In this document: in pieces, positions 23,141 to 34,530 of the stretch
How the letters are laid out: each line of letters opens with the position of its first letter
Position numbering within the stretch: the stretch's first letter is position 1
Source of the DNA: Fragum whitleyi
Taxonomy: Eukaryota; Mollusca; Bivalvia; Cardiida; Cardiidae
Assembly: GCA_948146395.1 (NCBI GenBank)
Contig: OX411557.1
Coordinates: forward strand, 37,798,077-37,862,076
DNA: 64,000 nucleotides
Reading direction: 5' to 3'
The notes under the pieces: generated by a model
Told to the model about the DNA's origin: nothing
Seen by the model: the letters and a program-made list of their open reading frames with translations, nothing else
Database searches by the model: none
Program-made: the position numbers and the translations under genes

Positions 23141-23556
23141 AGAAAACATTTCGAAATCGGCCAAGACGATAATAAACAATCAATTCAAATCGATTTCTAC
23201 GATTTTATCGGTTGGTTTAAATTTTAAAGAGTGATGTCAGCAAATTCATTATGATGTCATCTTCTCAACGAAATAACAACGTCGCTATACATGCATTTTT
23301 CATTTGCATAGTTTTCCCTTAGTGTAATAACGCCCGTGGAATTTATTTCTAACGGGTTTATTTCACTGTCGCAAAGTAATTTATGTTATAAATACATGTA
23401 TAAATTTTTTATGAAGATAACATATCCTGCACATTTTATTTTAGGCTATGTAAGAAAAGAAGGGAGTAAGCACAATAAACCTTGTGCATTATTTTCCTTT
23501 GACAAAAAGGGGGGGGGAAGGTAAACGATCAGGACATGACCCAGACTACTGTCTGA

Positions 23557-23835
23557 CAACGATTGATTGATTGAATGTAGTTTTACGCCGCTTTCAACAT
23601 TTTTTCAGTTATATCGCGGCGACTGGGGCACCTTACAATGGATTCCTGGTATTTCTCTCACCAGTACTACCATCACATCCTTTCCTAACCTCCACGGTTG
23701 CTATCTCACATAGGTCTACGATTATCAAACCATTCAGATTTTATTATTATTATTATTATTATTATTATAATTATTATTATTATTGGTGAGAGACAAATAG
23801 TCGTTAAGAATGACTGCCGCCGTCAGTCTGACAAC
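23557..23835 (-). mobile_element. SINE family E, copy 1, split by an (ATT)n tract
   Basis: In minus orientation the 3' tail is (CAATCAAT)n at 23557-23572 with 'gcggcgtaaaac' just before it; the core 'aaataccaggaatccattg' is shared with the other copies. The (ATT)n block at 23742-23785 interrupts the body between 'accatt' and 'ggtgagagacaaa'. The tRNA-like head is nearly lost. Confidence 0.75.
23742..23785. repeat. (ATT)n microsatellite
   Basis: About 14 ATT repeats with one interruption, inside SINE copy E1. Confidence 0.95.
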
Positions 23836-23929
23836 AAAAAGAGAAATAAAAAAACAAACAACATATGGCTTATATTTAACGTGTAGCATTAATTTATAGT
23901 GTTTTGGTAGACAAGTAACGGCTGATGCT

Positions 23930-24220
23930 ACATGCCATGTATGAAAGCTCTACGGTCTTAAGGTTTGGAAGGAGAAGGTTTTTCACTATGTTGCCCTGGC
24001 AAACAGAGTTCTGCATGCATTCATATTCTGTGAAGTATTTAGAAAGCCCTTGCCCTAAGGATCATTCCTGTGAAGTTTAGCTGTTATCCAATGGATAGTT
24101 AGGAAGGAAGATATTTCTTTTAAAATTTTGGACGGACTAACAGACAAACGGTCGGACGGCGGACATTGATTGATCACAATTATTCACCTTAAGCGAAAAT
24201 AGGCGAAAGCTTTCAACGCA
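23930..24220 (+). mobile_element. Family F-like 3' fragment
   Basis: One unit with 'aaggatcattcctgtgaag', then 'ttttggacggac' and 'cggtcggacggcggaca', the same order as the F elements. The terminal hairpin is not preserved. Confidence 0.6.
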
Positions 24221-24537
24221 GTCTGTCCTAGTGCAACTTTTTTTCGCCCTTCCAAGCGGGCGCATTTTGCCATGATGGCTAATAAATATTAGTCTATTTC
24301 GTATGACGTATCACAATTAAAATAAATCAAATTATCAAAGGCGTCGACACGTCTGCTTATTTGTGATGGTAATACACGTTTTTGGTGTTTTATTTTCTCC
24401 TAAGGCTAAAAATCCAAGTTTTCGAATATTGACATTATTTTTTCCAATAAAGATCCATATGTAAGTTACACGTACTCAACCTTATTATTATCGTTAAATA
24501 AACGTTATACCAAATTTATCTTATAACTATACAAATA

Positions 24538-24846
24538 TCTGTGTGATAACATCCCGTATGATATTTTTTATGATATCACATAGTTATTTTTAGAACAATG
24601 ATATAATGTGGTCATTTTTAGAAACTTGCATTTCTGTTAGAAACATCGACGAAAGGAAAGCAAATAGAGGTTATAAGATAAATATAATACGTAGTTAGTG
24701 TATTGTATGAAAATATATCCAACTCGGTTGTGAGAATTGATATTTGTCTCGGCAGAGCCTCGACAATGATCAATTCTCCCAACCTCGTTAGATATTTTTT
24801 CTCATACAAAACAAAAGTATGTATTATATATTTATATGGCAGCATC
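24538..24846 (+). mobile_element. Family H element, copy 1
   Basis: A left arm ('agttatttttagaa', 'gaaacttgcatttctg', 'aaacatcgacgaaagg', 'aatagaggttataag') leads into a palindrome at 24682-24829 with apex TGTCTCGGCAGAGCCTCGACA minus its last base. A second copy lies inverted at 56228-56560. Confidence 0.8.
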
Positions 24847-24889
24847 TTATGTTAAACAAATTCAAAATCTTTTCATGACATGTGGATGG

Positions 24890-24958
24890 CTCAGCGTGAA
24901 ACAGTTGTAACTCCCTATATGTTTATAGGGAGTTACAACTGTTTCGCGCTGAGCCAAC
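24890..24958. repeat. 68-bp palindrome (T)
   Basis: Arms of about 31 bp (GGCTCAGCGTGAAACAG...) with a single mismatch (gtgaaa / cgcgctg) and the apex CCCTATATGTTTATAGGG. No second copy was seen in the window. Confidence 0.9.
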
Positions 24959-25037
24959 TATAAGGAATTCTTGAATTAATTCAGATATGGCTATTGGCTG
25001 TTTAACGCTCTCCTTAGGTATTGTGTACAAAGGGTGC

Positions 25038-25449
25038 TACAAGTAACATCGTGAAATTGACATTTGCATCTTTCAAAACTATGCACTCCATTTGTTCATT
25101 CCAAACATTCACTCAAACCATTCCAAAACGCTAAGACCAATTGAAAAATATAGAATTGACAACGTCATTCAAAATAAATTTGGACGGAGAAAAATCGCGA
25201 GTTCACTGGTATAAATCAAATTGTTATCGTCTAATGGGTTTTTTGAAAAAAATAGGAAGCTATCTATAGAACTTGTATGTATATTCTATTAAAGGGAGGT
25301 AATAAATATCATCCTTAATAAAAATTGCGATATTGGATTACCTCCCATTAATTTCACCCAAAACTCGATCCACACACTCATTCAATTTCATTCCAAAATT
25401 ATTCCGAAATCATGCACCATGTCAGTTTTTCACAATGTTGATAACTGAA
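25038..25449 (-). mobile_element. MITE family A, copy 6
   Basis: A 412-bp copy, minus orientation. It has 'acatcgtgaaattgac', 'attccaaacattcactcaaa', 'attaaagggaggtaat' and 'attacctcccattaat', and ends near 'gttgataactga'. The outermost bases are eroded. Confidence 0.75.
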
Positions 25450-25479
25450 ATTTGAAATACATGTCTCACTTGATCAAAC

Positions 25480-26530
25480 TAGTCCGAGAAAGTATTTAGT
25501 AAAACATTCTGATCAAGCTTCAAAACATTAGAGCCAAAATAAGGCTTCTAGAGTGCGCACAAGTTTTTTTTTCTTAAAGTTATGTTACCTTGTTTAAACC
25601 CCGCCTGATTTATGTTCGAAATCGTGCATAATTTCATGTAGACAAACATTTTGAACGAGTTTCAATGGATTTTAGCAAAGGATACGGCCTAATGAGCGAT
25701 CAATTTTTTTTCTGAAGTTTGAACATGTGACCTATTTTTGATTCCATTTCGAACGAGACTTCATGTAAACATACATTCTGACTAATTTCCTAGACATTAG
25801 GGCAATTTTTTCCCATTTAAGATATGACTCATCGAACTAAATTTTATCCCCAGATCGAATTTCCAATTCTTCCGAGATATCATGTAGTCAAACATTCTGA
25901 TCACGTTTCAAGACATTCGAGACCGAATTGTGGTGTCTATAGTGCACAAAATAGAGGATATTGAATGGGTGGTCATAGATTACCCAATTTATTAAACGAG
26001 TCACCTATGAACAGATAGAAAAACGAGGCTGTGCCGAGTTTTTATCTGTTTATATATGATTAGTTAAACAAATTCAGTATTCCATGACCACAAATTTTAA
26101 ATTCTATTTATAATATATAAAATCGTCTAAAAACTTGAACTTTAACATTACAATTTTCCGCGAAACTTATAACACCGTAAAAAATGACGTCACAATATAT
26201 ACTTTATGAAGTCATTTTCGCGGTCACAAAATTGCGTTGCTTTTCTATCTGAGCTCATTTGCATACTTTATTGCACTAGTGCAATAACATCCATGTAATA
26301 TAAAAAAATATTCACCGAGGTTATTTCACTCCCTCGACGTAGGTCAAAATAAAAAGGGTTTTCTACGATTTGAGTCTTTACCTCGATTGTGACTGAATTT
26401 GAAACGATTTCAGACTTATTCTAGATTTCACATAGACAAACATTCTGACCAAATATCAAGACATTTTAGCCAAAAATTTGGCCCGTTGCGTGCACATACG
26501 ATCTTGAAACAAAATAGACGTGGTGAAGCC
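25480..26530. repeat. Tandem units, family K, interrupted by B4
   Basis: Units of roughly 120-140 bp carry 'acaaacattctgaNcan(g)tttcaagacatt' near 25502, 25640, 25765, 25885 and, beyond the inserted B element, 26435. I recall the same motif from many molluscan genomes, typically with 'gacctatttttgaccc', a version of which is at 25729. Confidence 0.75.
25951..26352 (-). mobile_element. Family B element, copy 4
   Basis: A complete copy in minus orientation, from TAGAGGATATTGAATG to CGTAGGTCA. Its palindrome (25985-26090) has apex ACGAGGCTGTGCCGAGTT. It lies inside the family K array. Confidence 0.8.
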
Positions 26531-26539
26531 CACTGTTTT

Positions 26540-27365
26540 GTTATAAAATTATGACATGCCTAATTTAAGTTCCCGTTGATCTTTATGTTTGCGACGTCAT
26601 ATCAATTTACGGTCGAGACGCCGCGATTTCATGGCTAGACCCTTATTATATCATTCCCGTGGTCTATTCCGTAGAATCGCCTAGGGTTACCGAATGGTCC
26701 AAGGTTGTGTCTCGACTTAACTTTCGATAATTGTGATAATTGGATGACATACCTCTGTGCCCTTTTCTCTAGGCTACAAAGTGACATTGCCAATCCCATA
26801 ACTTTCATTCTAGGCAAAAACATATATTATTATCAACGATTTTTCAGTTAGTAAAACAGGTTCAATGAAACGAGTTGTTCCATTTAAGAATGTTAAAAAG
26901 AAGATTTTTTAGGACCGGCATTGTCGAAAATTTGTTTATTATCAAAAGATATTGCCAAAACCATGTTTATCAGAAATCAGTTAGCTCTTAATAAACACTG
27001 ATTTTGGGTTTTGCGAGAAAAAATAATTTGAAATATATTCGTAGAAATATATCTAACCCATTTCAATAGAGGCATAACTAACTTTTGTATTTGAAGTATT
27101 TTGTAGGTAGACCCAGAATCTTATCATAGTTCATATCGAAGGTTCAGAGCAATACAATCGAAAGAGCCTATATATGTAATATTGTTTTTGCTTTTTGACT
27201 GATCAGTTCAATCACTGGGCAGTTTTGCACTTACCTCTCGATTTTATGGCGAAGGTTAAATATGAAACGATTCTTGTCACGAAATTGTTCTTACTGAGAC
27301 CCGTCATGTAATCATAATTTAATTCATTTTGAAAGAAGCAAGAGAAAATAATAAGAATTTACGGA
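26540..27365. other. No gene recognised
   Basis: AT-rich intergenic DNA between the K array and the LTR element. The minus-strand open frame at 26635-26823 has no recognisable product. Confidence 0.45.
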
Positions 27366-27370
27366 GTTTG

Positions 27371-27506
27371 TGTTAGGTATGGATTTGGGCCGAATAAACA
27401 ACAATTATCTTAGCATCGTGTTTTATTCTCGGTACTTGAACACCGGTACATTTTAGACTAGAGCATTACATCAAAAGTATAGACTAGGCACTTCTTAAAC
27501 ATAACA
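27371..27506 (-). repeat. 3' LTR
   Basis: 136 bp, beginning TGTTATGTTTAAG and ending CCTAACA on the minus strand, with AATAAA inside (complement near 27421-27427). TSD GTTTG adjoins it at 27366-27370. Confidence 0.85.
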
Positions 27507-27804
27507 TATACCTTTCCCCTTAAAGAAAATAAGAGATGTGAATCTTTGAATTCTAAAAAAATATAAAGAATAGACTGTATGACTGAATCTTAAAGCTGAA
27601 TAAAACAAGAAAATTCAAATTCACTGTAACATTTTCAAAACCACAATAATGTTTTTAAGTGTCCTTTCTTATACTCAATTATAATGTATTGTAAAACAAA
27701 TGGTTCTTAAACATTAAACTATGTAGTAGGTCTTCTACTATTTTTATATATCAACTAAACTAAATAATAATGTCTGCATTAATCTGAAATTAAGTATCAG
27801 ACAG

Positions 27805-28640
27805 TCACAAGTTCAAATTAATTGGTTTCTTCCGAAGTCTTGTCGGGTATCGACGCCCAACAGGTGTTGTTACTTCGACAGGCGTTGAAACTTTTGCAGG
27901 TGTAGTGACTTGCGCAGGTGTTACAAATTCAGATGGAATACAGTGGTCGTTCTGGCATTTTGCTCGACTCATATTCGGGTTTTGAAAGTTATGCGCAACT
28001 TCAATGATATATGAAACTGGACCAACTTTCTTCATGATAATACCAGATGTCCATTTATCGTGTCAATAGCGATAATCCCTCACCGCAACATTTTGGCCAA
28101 TTTCAAAATTACGATCCTGCTGTGATCTCACCATTTTTGACTGTTCATTTTCAACTCTTTTTCTCAAACATGGTTTTAACTTATCAAGTCTGGTTATTAA
28201 AGATCGACCAAGAAATATCTAAGCTGGTGATTCTTTCGTAGTAGAAAGTCCACTGTTTCGGTACTGAATCAAAAATTTTGAAATTTTTGTTTGAATCGTT
28301 CCTGGATCGTTTTTGGCGGCTTTCAGAGCTTGTTTTAGTGTTTGTACAAAACGTTCAGCCAAACCGTTAGTTCTTGGGTGATAGGGTGAACTACGAATAT
28401 GTTTCACTCCGTTCATCCGAAGGAAATTCTGAAATTCTTCACTCACGAATTGAGGTCCATTATCACTCACTTTTCATCGCAAAGTCCAAAATCAGCAAAT
28501 ATTGCTCTCATTATTTCAATTGTATTTGTCGCGGTTGTTTTTTTCATGACCTTTACTATTGGCCACTTAGAGTATGCGTCCACTACAACTAAGTACATGT
28601 AGCCCATAAATGGTCCCGCGAAATCAATGTGTACTCTGCT
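27805..28640 (-). pseudogene. Integrase core and C terminus of the gypsy element (broken)
   Basis: The catalytic core is split by a frameshift near 28470; downstream of it the second Asp (SDNGPQF) and the Glu (GLAERFVQTLK) are readable, and the first Asp region (VHIDFAG) lies upstream after an in-frame TGA at 28638-28640. The C-terminal part has the GPxSYIIEV (GPY/F-type) motif, a run of TP-x-VTTP-like repeats and a basic YPTRLRKKP end, as is common for gypsy pol termini. Confidence 0.85.
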
Positions 28641-29486
28641 TCATGGTTTATTTGGAAATTCCCAGGGGTGAATAGGTGCTTCTGGAGGATTCTGCTTAAC
28701 TGACATACAACCAGAACAGCTACGAGTCATATTTTCAATGTCCATATCAATCTGAGGCCACCATGCATAACTTCGCGCTAATGATTTCATTTTAACAGTA
28801 CCAACATGACCTTCATGAATTTCTTCAAGGACTCTCCTCTGTAACAATTTTGGAATTATAACTCTCATTCCCCATATGAGACAACCTTGGTGTAGAGATA
28901 TTTCATTCACTCTATTAAAATATGGCTTCAGGCCATCACAAGAATTGTCTTCATTAGTCCACCCTGTCATGACCATTTCATACAACCTAGATAGAATATC
29001 ATCCCTGCGTGTAGCATTTGCTATTTGAGAACATGTCACAGGTAGATTTTCAATTAATGAATTTAGAAATTCCTCTGTTGCATCAAAACAATTGACTTCT
29101 GTTTCATTTAAAGGTAGTCGTGATAGGTCATCACAATTTCCATGTGCTTTTGTACTTTTAAACTGAATAGTGTAAGAGTACCCAGCCATGAATAACGCAT
29201 ATCTTTGTAATCTTGCACAAATAGTACTGATTCCTTTATATGGGTTAAATATTGATAATAATGGCTTGTGGTCCGTGACCAATGTAAAATGGTTTCCATA
29301 TAAATATGTGTGGAATTTCTTCACTCCCCATACAAGAGCTGTTGCTTCCTTATCTATCTGACTATAGTTCCGCTCTGCTACGTTGAGTGTTCTGGAAGCG
29401 AAAGCTATTGGTTTTTCTGAACCATCAGGAAGTTTATGACTCAGCACTGCTCCAATGCCATGCATACTAGCATCACACGCTAACAC
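28641..29486 (-). pseudogene. RNase H and integrase zinc-binding region of the gypsy element
   Basis: A 281-codon open stretch begins in RNase H (LACDASMHGIGAVLS, catalytic Asp; SQIDKEATALVWG, Glu; LVTDHKPL, Asp) and runs through the linker to the integrase N-terminal HHCC module (HEGH ... CSGC). It ends at a TGA that replaces a probable Trp codon after the WEFPNKP segment. Confidence 0.9.
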
Positions 29487-30593
29487 TAAAGGAAGAGTAG
29501 GTCATAATTCATTAGAACCATATCTGATCATGTGCTTAACTTGATTCACAGCCTTCTCACACTCATCTGTCCATATCAATTTTTGGTCCTTTTTCGATAA
29601 TTGGTAAAATGGATGAAGAATTGTTTATAAGCTTTCAAGAAACCGTGAATACTATTGTACTAGACCTAAAATTGATCTAAACTGATGCACATTTGTAATT
29701 TCTGGAGCATTTAGGACTGCTTTAATCTTTTCTTCTGTTTTGTGCAGACCATTTTCATCAACTTCATAGCCACAAAACTGAATTTTAGGCTTGAAAAATT
29801 CACATTTCTCTGGATTTACTCTGACATTGTATACATCTAATCTTTGTAGAACCTTTCCAAATTGTTGAAATGAATACCTGACTCCTGGGATGTCCATCAG
29901 AATCTGCTCATTGGTCCTCTGGAAAATAGCCGGGGTTGACGAAATTCCAAAAATTAATCTATTGTAGCGAAAAAGTCCTCTATGTGTACTTACAGTTAAT
30001 AGCTCTTTACTTTCATCATCCACTTCAACTTGGAGGTAGGCATTCTTTAGATCAATTTTTGTAAACTTCTTGCCTTTCCCCAATGACGCAAATATTTCTT
30101 CGATTTTGGGCAATGGATACTGATCAACTTTAAGAGCTGGATATCCTGTTACTTTAAAATCCCCACATATCCGAATATCATCCGATTTAGCCTTAGGAAC
30201 TGGTACAATTGGTGTCGCCCAATTACTATGAGAAACTTTCTCTAACACTCCATCAGACTCTAATCTTGCCAATTCTTTTTCAATTTTACCCTTCATAACA
30301 AAAGGTACACTTCGTGCTTTGACAAATTTAGGTTGGGCATTGTCTTTGAGTTTCAAGTGTGCTTTAACTCCCTTAATTGTTCCTATTTCCTTACTGAATA
30401 CTGATGCATATTTATCCTTTAGGGATTGAATACGACTCTCCGCTCGCTGGACTTCCAAAGATTTGATTAATGACCAATCTAGTTTCAATGAATTTAACCA
30501 TTCTCTACCTAATAAGGGTCTGTTCTCACCTTTGACAACATACAAATCCAGGATTTTAGTTTGACCATTAATATTAACCTTTGAAGTCATCGA
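29487..30593 (-). pseudogene. Reverse transcriptase of the gypsy element, catalytic motif deleted
   Basis: Readable RT blocks include WATPIVPVPKA, IRICGDFKVT, FTKIDLKNAYLQV and FGISSTPAIFQR. After DIPGVRYS the frame jumps directly to QQFGKVLQRLDVY, so the stretch that should hold the YxDD catalytic box (about 25-30 codons) is missing without breaking the frame. Stops follow near 29652 and 29630. The protein could not polymerise DNA. Confidence 0.9.
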
Positions 30594-31485
30594 TCAAATC
30601 GTGGCGATTCTTTCTCCACTATACGTTTTCAAAATTAATGTAGTAGGCTTGAGGGGTTTCTTTGAGTGCAATTTATCAAAATCAGCTTTTGAGATGACTG
30701 AAACACCTGATCCTGTATCAAGTTCCATTTTCAAACGTTTACCGTTAACAGTTGGAGTAACGTAAATGACATCCCTGTTTTGATTTTCATTTTTATTATT
30801 GTCATTTCCACGTTTCATATTGTACAAACAATCACTATCGCCGTCAGTATCATCTAAGTGATGAAGTCGCCTTTTCTTTCTTGGACAAGCAGGCGCGACA
30901 TGACCTTTAGCTTTACACTCAAAACATGTGGCATCTTTGAAATGACATTCATTTGACGAATGATTTTTCTTGTGACAATGACTACATTTCTCCTTTTTAC
31001 CTGAACTTTGATTGTTTGCATTTTGACCTTTTTTAAATTTGGCCTTTTTATCTTTGAACGGTTTTCGGCCCAACTTATGTACAGGCTCAGTTTTACTACG
31101 AAGCTCCGAAACATCCTTACTAGCGGATTCCATGGCCAATACTATCTTGACTGGATTATCATAGGTTAGATCATCCTGTGTAATTAGTTTTTTCTGAATT
31201 GCTTCATACTTTAAACCACACACAAACCTGTCTCTCAACGAATCATTTAGATTTGCTCCGAAATCACAGTGTTCTGCTAGTTTTCTTAAACTGAGATTAA
31301 AGTCTGAAACACATTCATCAGGCTTTTGCTCCCGTTTATAAAATCTGAACCTCTCAGCAATGATCGGGGGTTTAGGATTAAAATGGCTGGCTAATTTACC
31401 ACACAAAACATCGAAGGTTTTATCCTTAGGTAAATCTGGGGTGTCCCTTAAAAAATTTGGTACGTATGTGGCCCAATAAGCGCCA
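30594..31485 (-). pseudogene. Gag (C-terminal part) and protease of the gypsy element
   Basis: The Gag part includes two zinc knuckles, CSHCHKKNHSSNEC and CFECKAKGHVAPAC (both CX2CX4HX4C). It continues in the same frame into an aspartic protease with the active-site motif LDTGSGVSVIS, then stops at a TGA (30594-30596) that interrupts an otherwise single gag-pol frame. A one-base slip in a T run near 31450 separates it from the upstream gag sequence. Confidence 0.9.
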
Positions 31486-31487
31486 AT

Positions 31488-34090
31488 GGGCCTTTCCGAA
31501 AAAGTGGTTTACCTCCCTTTTTCCCTATAATCCGCTAGAGTGACTTCCCTTGTTCGAGTAGCAAATCTTTACAGAAAGCATTGAAAGATTACGGATGAAA
31601 GTCCGCTTGCAGACGATAATGCCGATAATAATTGTTTAAAAGCGTTTTATTTTTGAAATTTTCGTTTTCATTTAAGTTATTTTCCAAATAGTTCATTGTT
31701 TGTACACTTTTATTAGATCCTTTATTTATTTAGTTAAGTATTTTTCGATAAAAATCCAATTGTAATCAAATAATCTTAAATCATACAATATGTAGCCGGC
31801 TCAATAGTAAATTATTGTTCATCTGCATAAATCATTGTTCGAGTTGCTACTAACGTCGTAATCGCGGTTCATACTAACCCATTTTTGTATTTTTCAAAGT
31901 TGTCCAATCACGAAATAAAAAATAACAATTATGTTTCTTTTGCTGATTAGAAAACAAAAAGTTTAATATATGCTTGAGACAGAATTTAAATAAAATATCA
32001 GTTGGTGCTTAATCTAATTGCAATTTACAAATACGTTGAAGAAATGGTGGTATATCGATATTGAAACTCCCTGGCAAATAGAGAACTCATACCGTCGTAT
32101 AGGCGATCTTTCAGTTAATGAAGCATGTTTATGGATATGTAAGCGTTTGCAATATTTTTACCATACATTTTTCATTTCTTTGTGTGCAAAGTTAAATTTC
32201 ACAGCAGTGATTTGTTTAGGCACAATGAATGTTCACACCGCGTATGGAACAAAGAAAATGTCAGCGTAGTCTGTTAATTGCATAGATACGTCAGACTAGG
32301 TTAAAGTTGGTTTCACGATCTTTTCGGTATAGGGGTCATGTATGAAATATTCATTTAGAATCAAGCAGTTTTATTCGGCACGAGCCCCTTTCAGCACTGT
32401 TCAAAATTTCATTTTGCCTTTGTTGTATACTTGTTAAATTAAAGTGTGAATAGGACAGGGTTGAGCTAAGAGCATACATTTGCCAATGAATGCATATGAC
32501 ATGCTCTGCTTATTTTTAATTATTAGACACTCATGAAATATGGCTGTAGTGACCGAAAATAAATAATAATTTTAGAAAAAATATGATCATATCTTTTTTG
32601 TATGTATGCTCGTGTTACTTTGTAGAAAGGGTTTTCGATGGGCCAAGGACCCCATTTGGATCAACGACAGTAGCAGACATAAGTTACAAAACGTGTGTTA
32701 AATAAACATCGCACTGTTGACAATGAAGCGGCGCATGTGGCATATGACATTACGTAATCGTAATTGTTTTTTTTTAATCAAATATTAATAAAGAGATAGA
32801 TAAAACAAAATTTTATTAAGGGATATTACTGCGTTTCGATAATACTAGAATTTGGATAATATTATGGATTCGTATGAGGTTAGTGTTAAACTAAAATCTG
32901 AACAGATCAGAAAACAATCTTTATTCACTATTCAACTTGAACATTTATGGTTCACCCTCGAAATGCATGCATGTAATGTGACATGTATAATTATTGGCGA
33001 TTTAAAAATAAAATAGAAAAGTCTTTACGGAAATTGTGAGTACATTTTTACATGTACTTAAAAAGCCAATTTCGATGTAAGAACATATATCAATTTGGAT
33101 CATTAAGACATGAAATACCAACTGCGTGGAATTATTTCTACATTTTTGAAATTACATCTAACTGTATTTGTCTTTTATTTCAACACTTTAAGTTTATATC
33201 TGTATAGAATTAAATTTGGCCGCCTTTCATTTTTGTCGTCTGGTTTATTGCTAATCAGCGCGTTCGTTTTGTTACAAACGATTATGCCAAGTCTTTTATT
33301 AAAATAATGAGAATGAATAGTCATCATGAAAGAAATTCACACAAACAATCAAATCAAAGTTGTTTTCCAAAGCCGTGTCAGAAAATTTTCATGGACGGAC
33401 ATCGACACTTTTTCAAGAAGAAAAAAAAACAACACTTTATTACATTTCACCTTATCAATCAAAAGTCGCCTTTCTTCTTCTTTTTTTCTTTATGAAATAA
33501 AAACTCAAAAAGTCAAATTTAATTTCTAGGGACAATAAATTATTGGTTTAAAATATATAGGATCGATAATCTAATCCATTAAATGTCAAAAAAGACTGAA
33601 TTATCAAGATATACTTAAATGAAATAAAAAAGAGTAGTTGTTCTTCAGAGACATTCAAAGTTTTATCTGCTAAAAATATCGTTCGCATACTCTTTTGATT
33701 TAGACTAACTTAAAAATTTTGTGGTCTGGTAATGGGTTTGTACACGGACCCTAATTATACAGTATTGAGTGTCCCTGTTTAATCCTGACTCGAAGGATTT
33801 TTTTCTCAACCATTTTGAATCAGAAATTTGCTACCAAGAAAAAGACTGACGACCGTCTCCATGTTTTAATAAACTGGAGAGTAGTTAGGCCCGATTACTC
33901 TTTTTCTGTATTTTCGAAAAGCCCTAAAAACCCGTTTTTTCGCGTTGATTTCAAAGACGCTCCAATATCAACCATATTATCGATCTGAAATTTGCTACCC
34001 GGAAATGGAGAGTTATGACCGTTCGTTGTTTCAATGCACCGGAGAGAATTCAAGTTCGATAACTCCATTTCTTTATTTACGGAAAGGCCC
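31488..34090. mobile_element. 2.6-kb terminal-inverted-repeat insertion inside gag
   Basis: The ends are perfect inverted repeats GGGCCTTTCCG (31488-31498) and CGGAAAGGCCC (34080-34090), with AT on both outer sides as a possible 2-bp duplication. Removing it joins the two gag halves in frame. A subterminal motif GTAGCAAAT is present near both ends. The interior has no recognisable transposase; the open frames at 32018-32269, 33110-33307 and 33307-33529 look non-coding. Confidence 0.85.
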
Positions 34091-34092
34091 AT

Positions 34093-34220
34093 AGGGCCAG
34101 CACCTTTTTGCCGTCGTCCACCTCGTTGCCTAGGAAATACTAGTCTAGCCGTTCCTTATAGCATTTCCAGGACTCAGATCTATCAAATACATCTATTTTC
34201 CCGATGGCAAAATCAGCCAT
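34093..34220 (-). pseudogene. Gag N-terminal piece of the gypsy element
   Basis: From ATG (34220-34218) it reads MADFAIGKIDVFDRS..., typical of a gypsy Gag start just inside the PBS and short leader. Codon 27 is TAG (34142-34140). The frame runs to the insertion boundary and resumes at 31485. Confidence 0.85.
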
Positions 34221-34390
34221 TTCGACGAAAACGATAATGTAGGACTAATTTGACGAGTGAAAAATGTCAAGGACTCCGGGTAACCCGCTGAAAAAACGTT
34301 TTTTTCTAGCTGAATTTACTTGGTATCTACCAAAAGTGTCCCGTCGACGAATTATCGACATTTATTGCCTCCATTTTCTCGTCGCCAATT

Positions 34391-34525
34391 TGTTAGGTAT
34401 GGATTGGGGCCAAATAAACAACAATATTTTAGCATCGTGTTTTATTCTCGGTACTTGAGCACCGGTACATTTTAGACTAGAGTATTACATCAAAAGTATA
34501 GACTAGACACTTCTTAAACAAATCA
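34391..34525 (-). repeat. 5' LTR
   Basis: 135 bp, beginning TGATTTGTTTAAG and ending CCTAACA on the minus strand; TSD GTTTG at 34526-34530. It would hold the promoter for the element. Confidence 0.85.
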
Positions 34526-34530
34526 GTTTG

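Larger units (their letters stand above)
27371..34525 (-). mobile_element. Ty3/gypsy LTR retrotransposon, complete but defective
   Basis: The two LTRs are about 135 bp (27371-27506 and 34391-34525), TG...CA, and flanked by the 5-bp duplication GTTTG (27366-27370 and 34526-34530). Inside the right LTR (the 5' LTR) comes a PBS-like sequence AATTGGCGACGAGAA, and inside the left LTR a polypurine tract AAGGGGAAAGG. Order on the minus strand is gag, protease, RT, RNase H, integrase, i.e. gypsy order. Without the 2.6-kb insertion the element would be about 4.55 kb. The LTRs differ at roughly 8-10 positions by eye, so it is not recent. Confidence 0.9.

Noticed and set aside
23742..23785. CRISPR-like or satellite array
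   Set aside because: It is a simple (ATT)n microsatellite; no spacer-repeat structure exists anywhere in the window.
31488..34090. Transposase gene inside the gag insertion
   Set aside because: Only short AT-rich frames exist there; none shows a catalytic motif.
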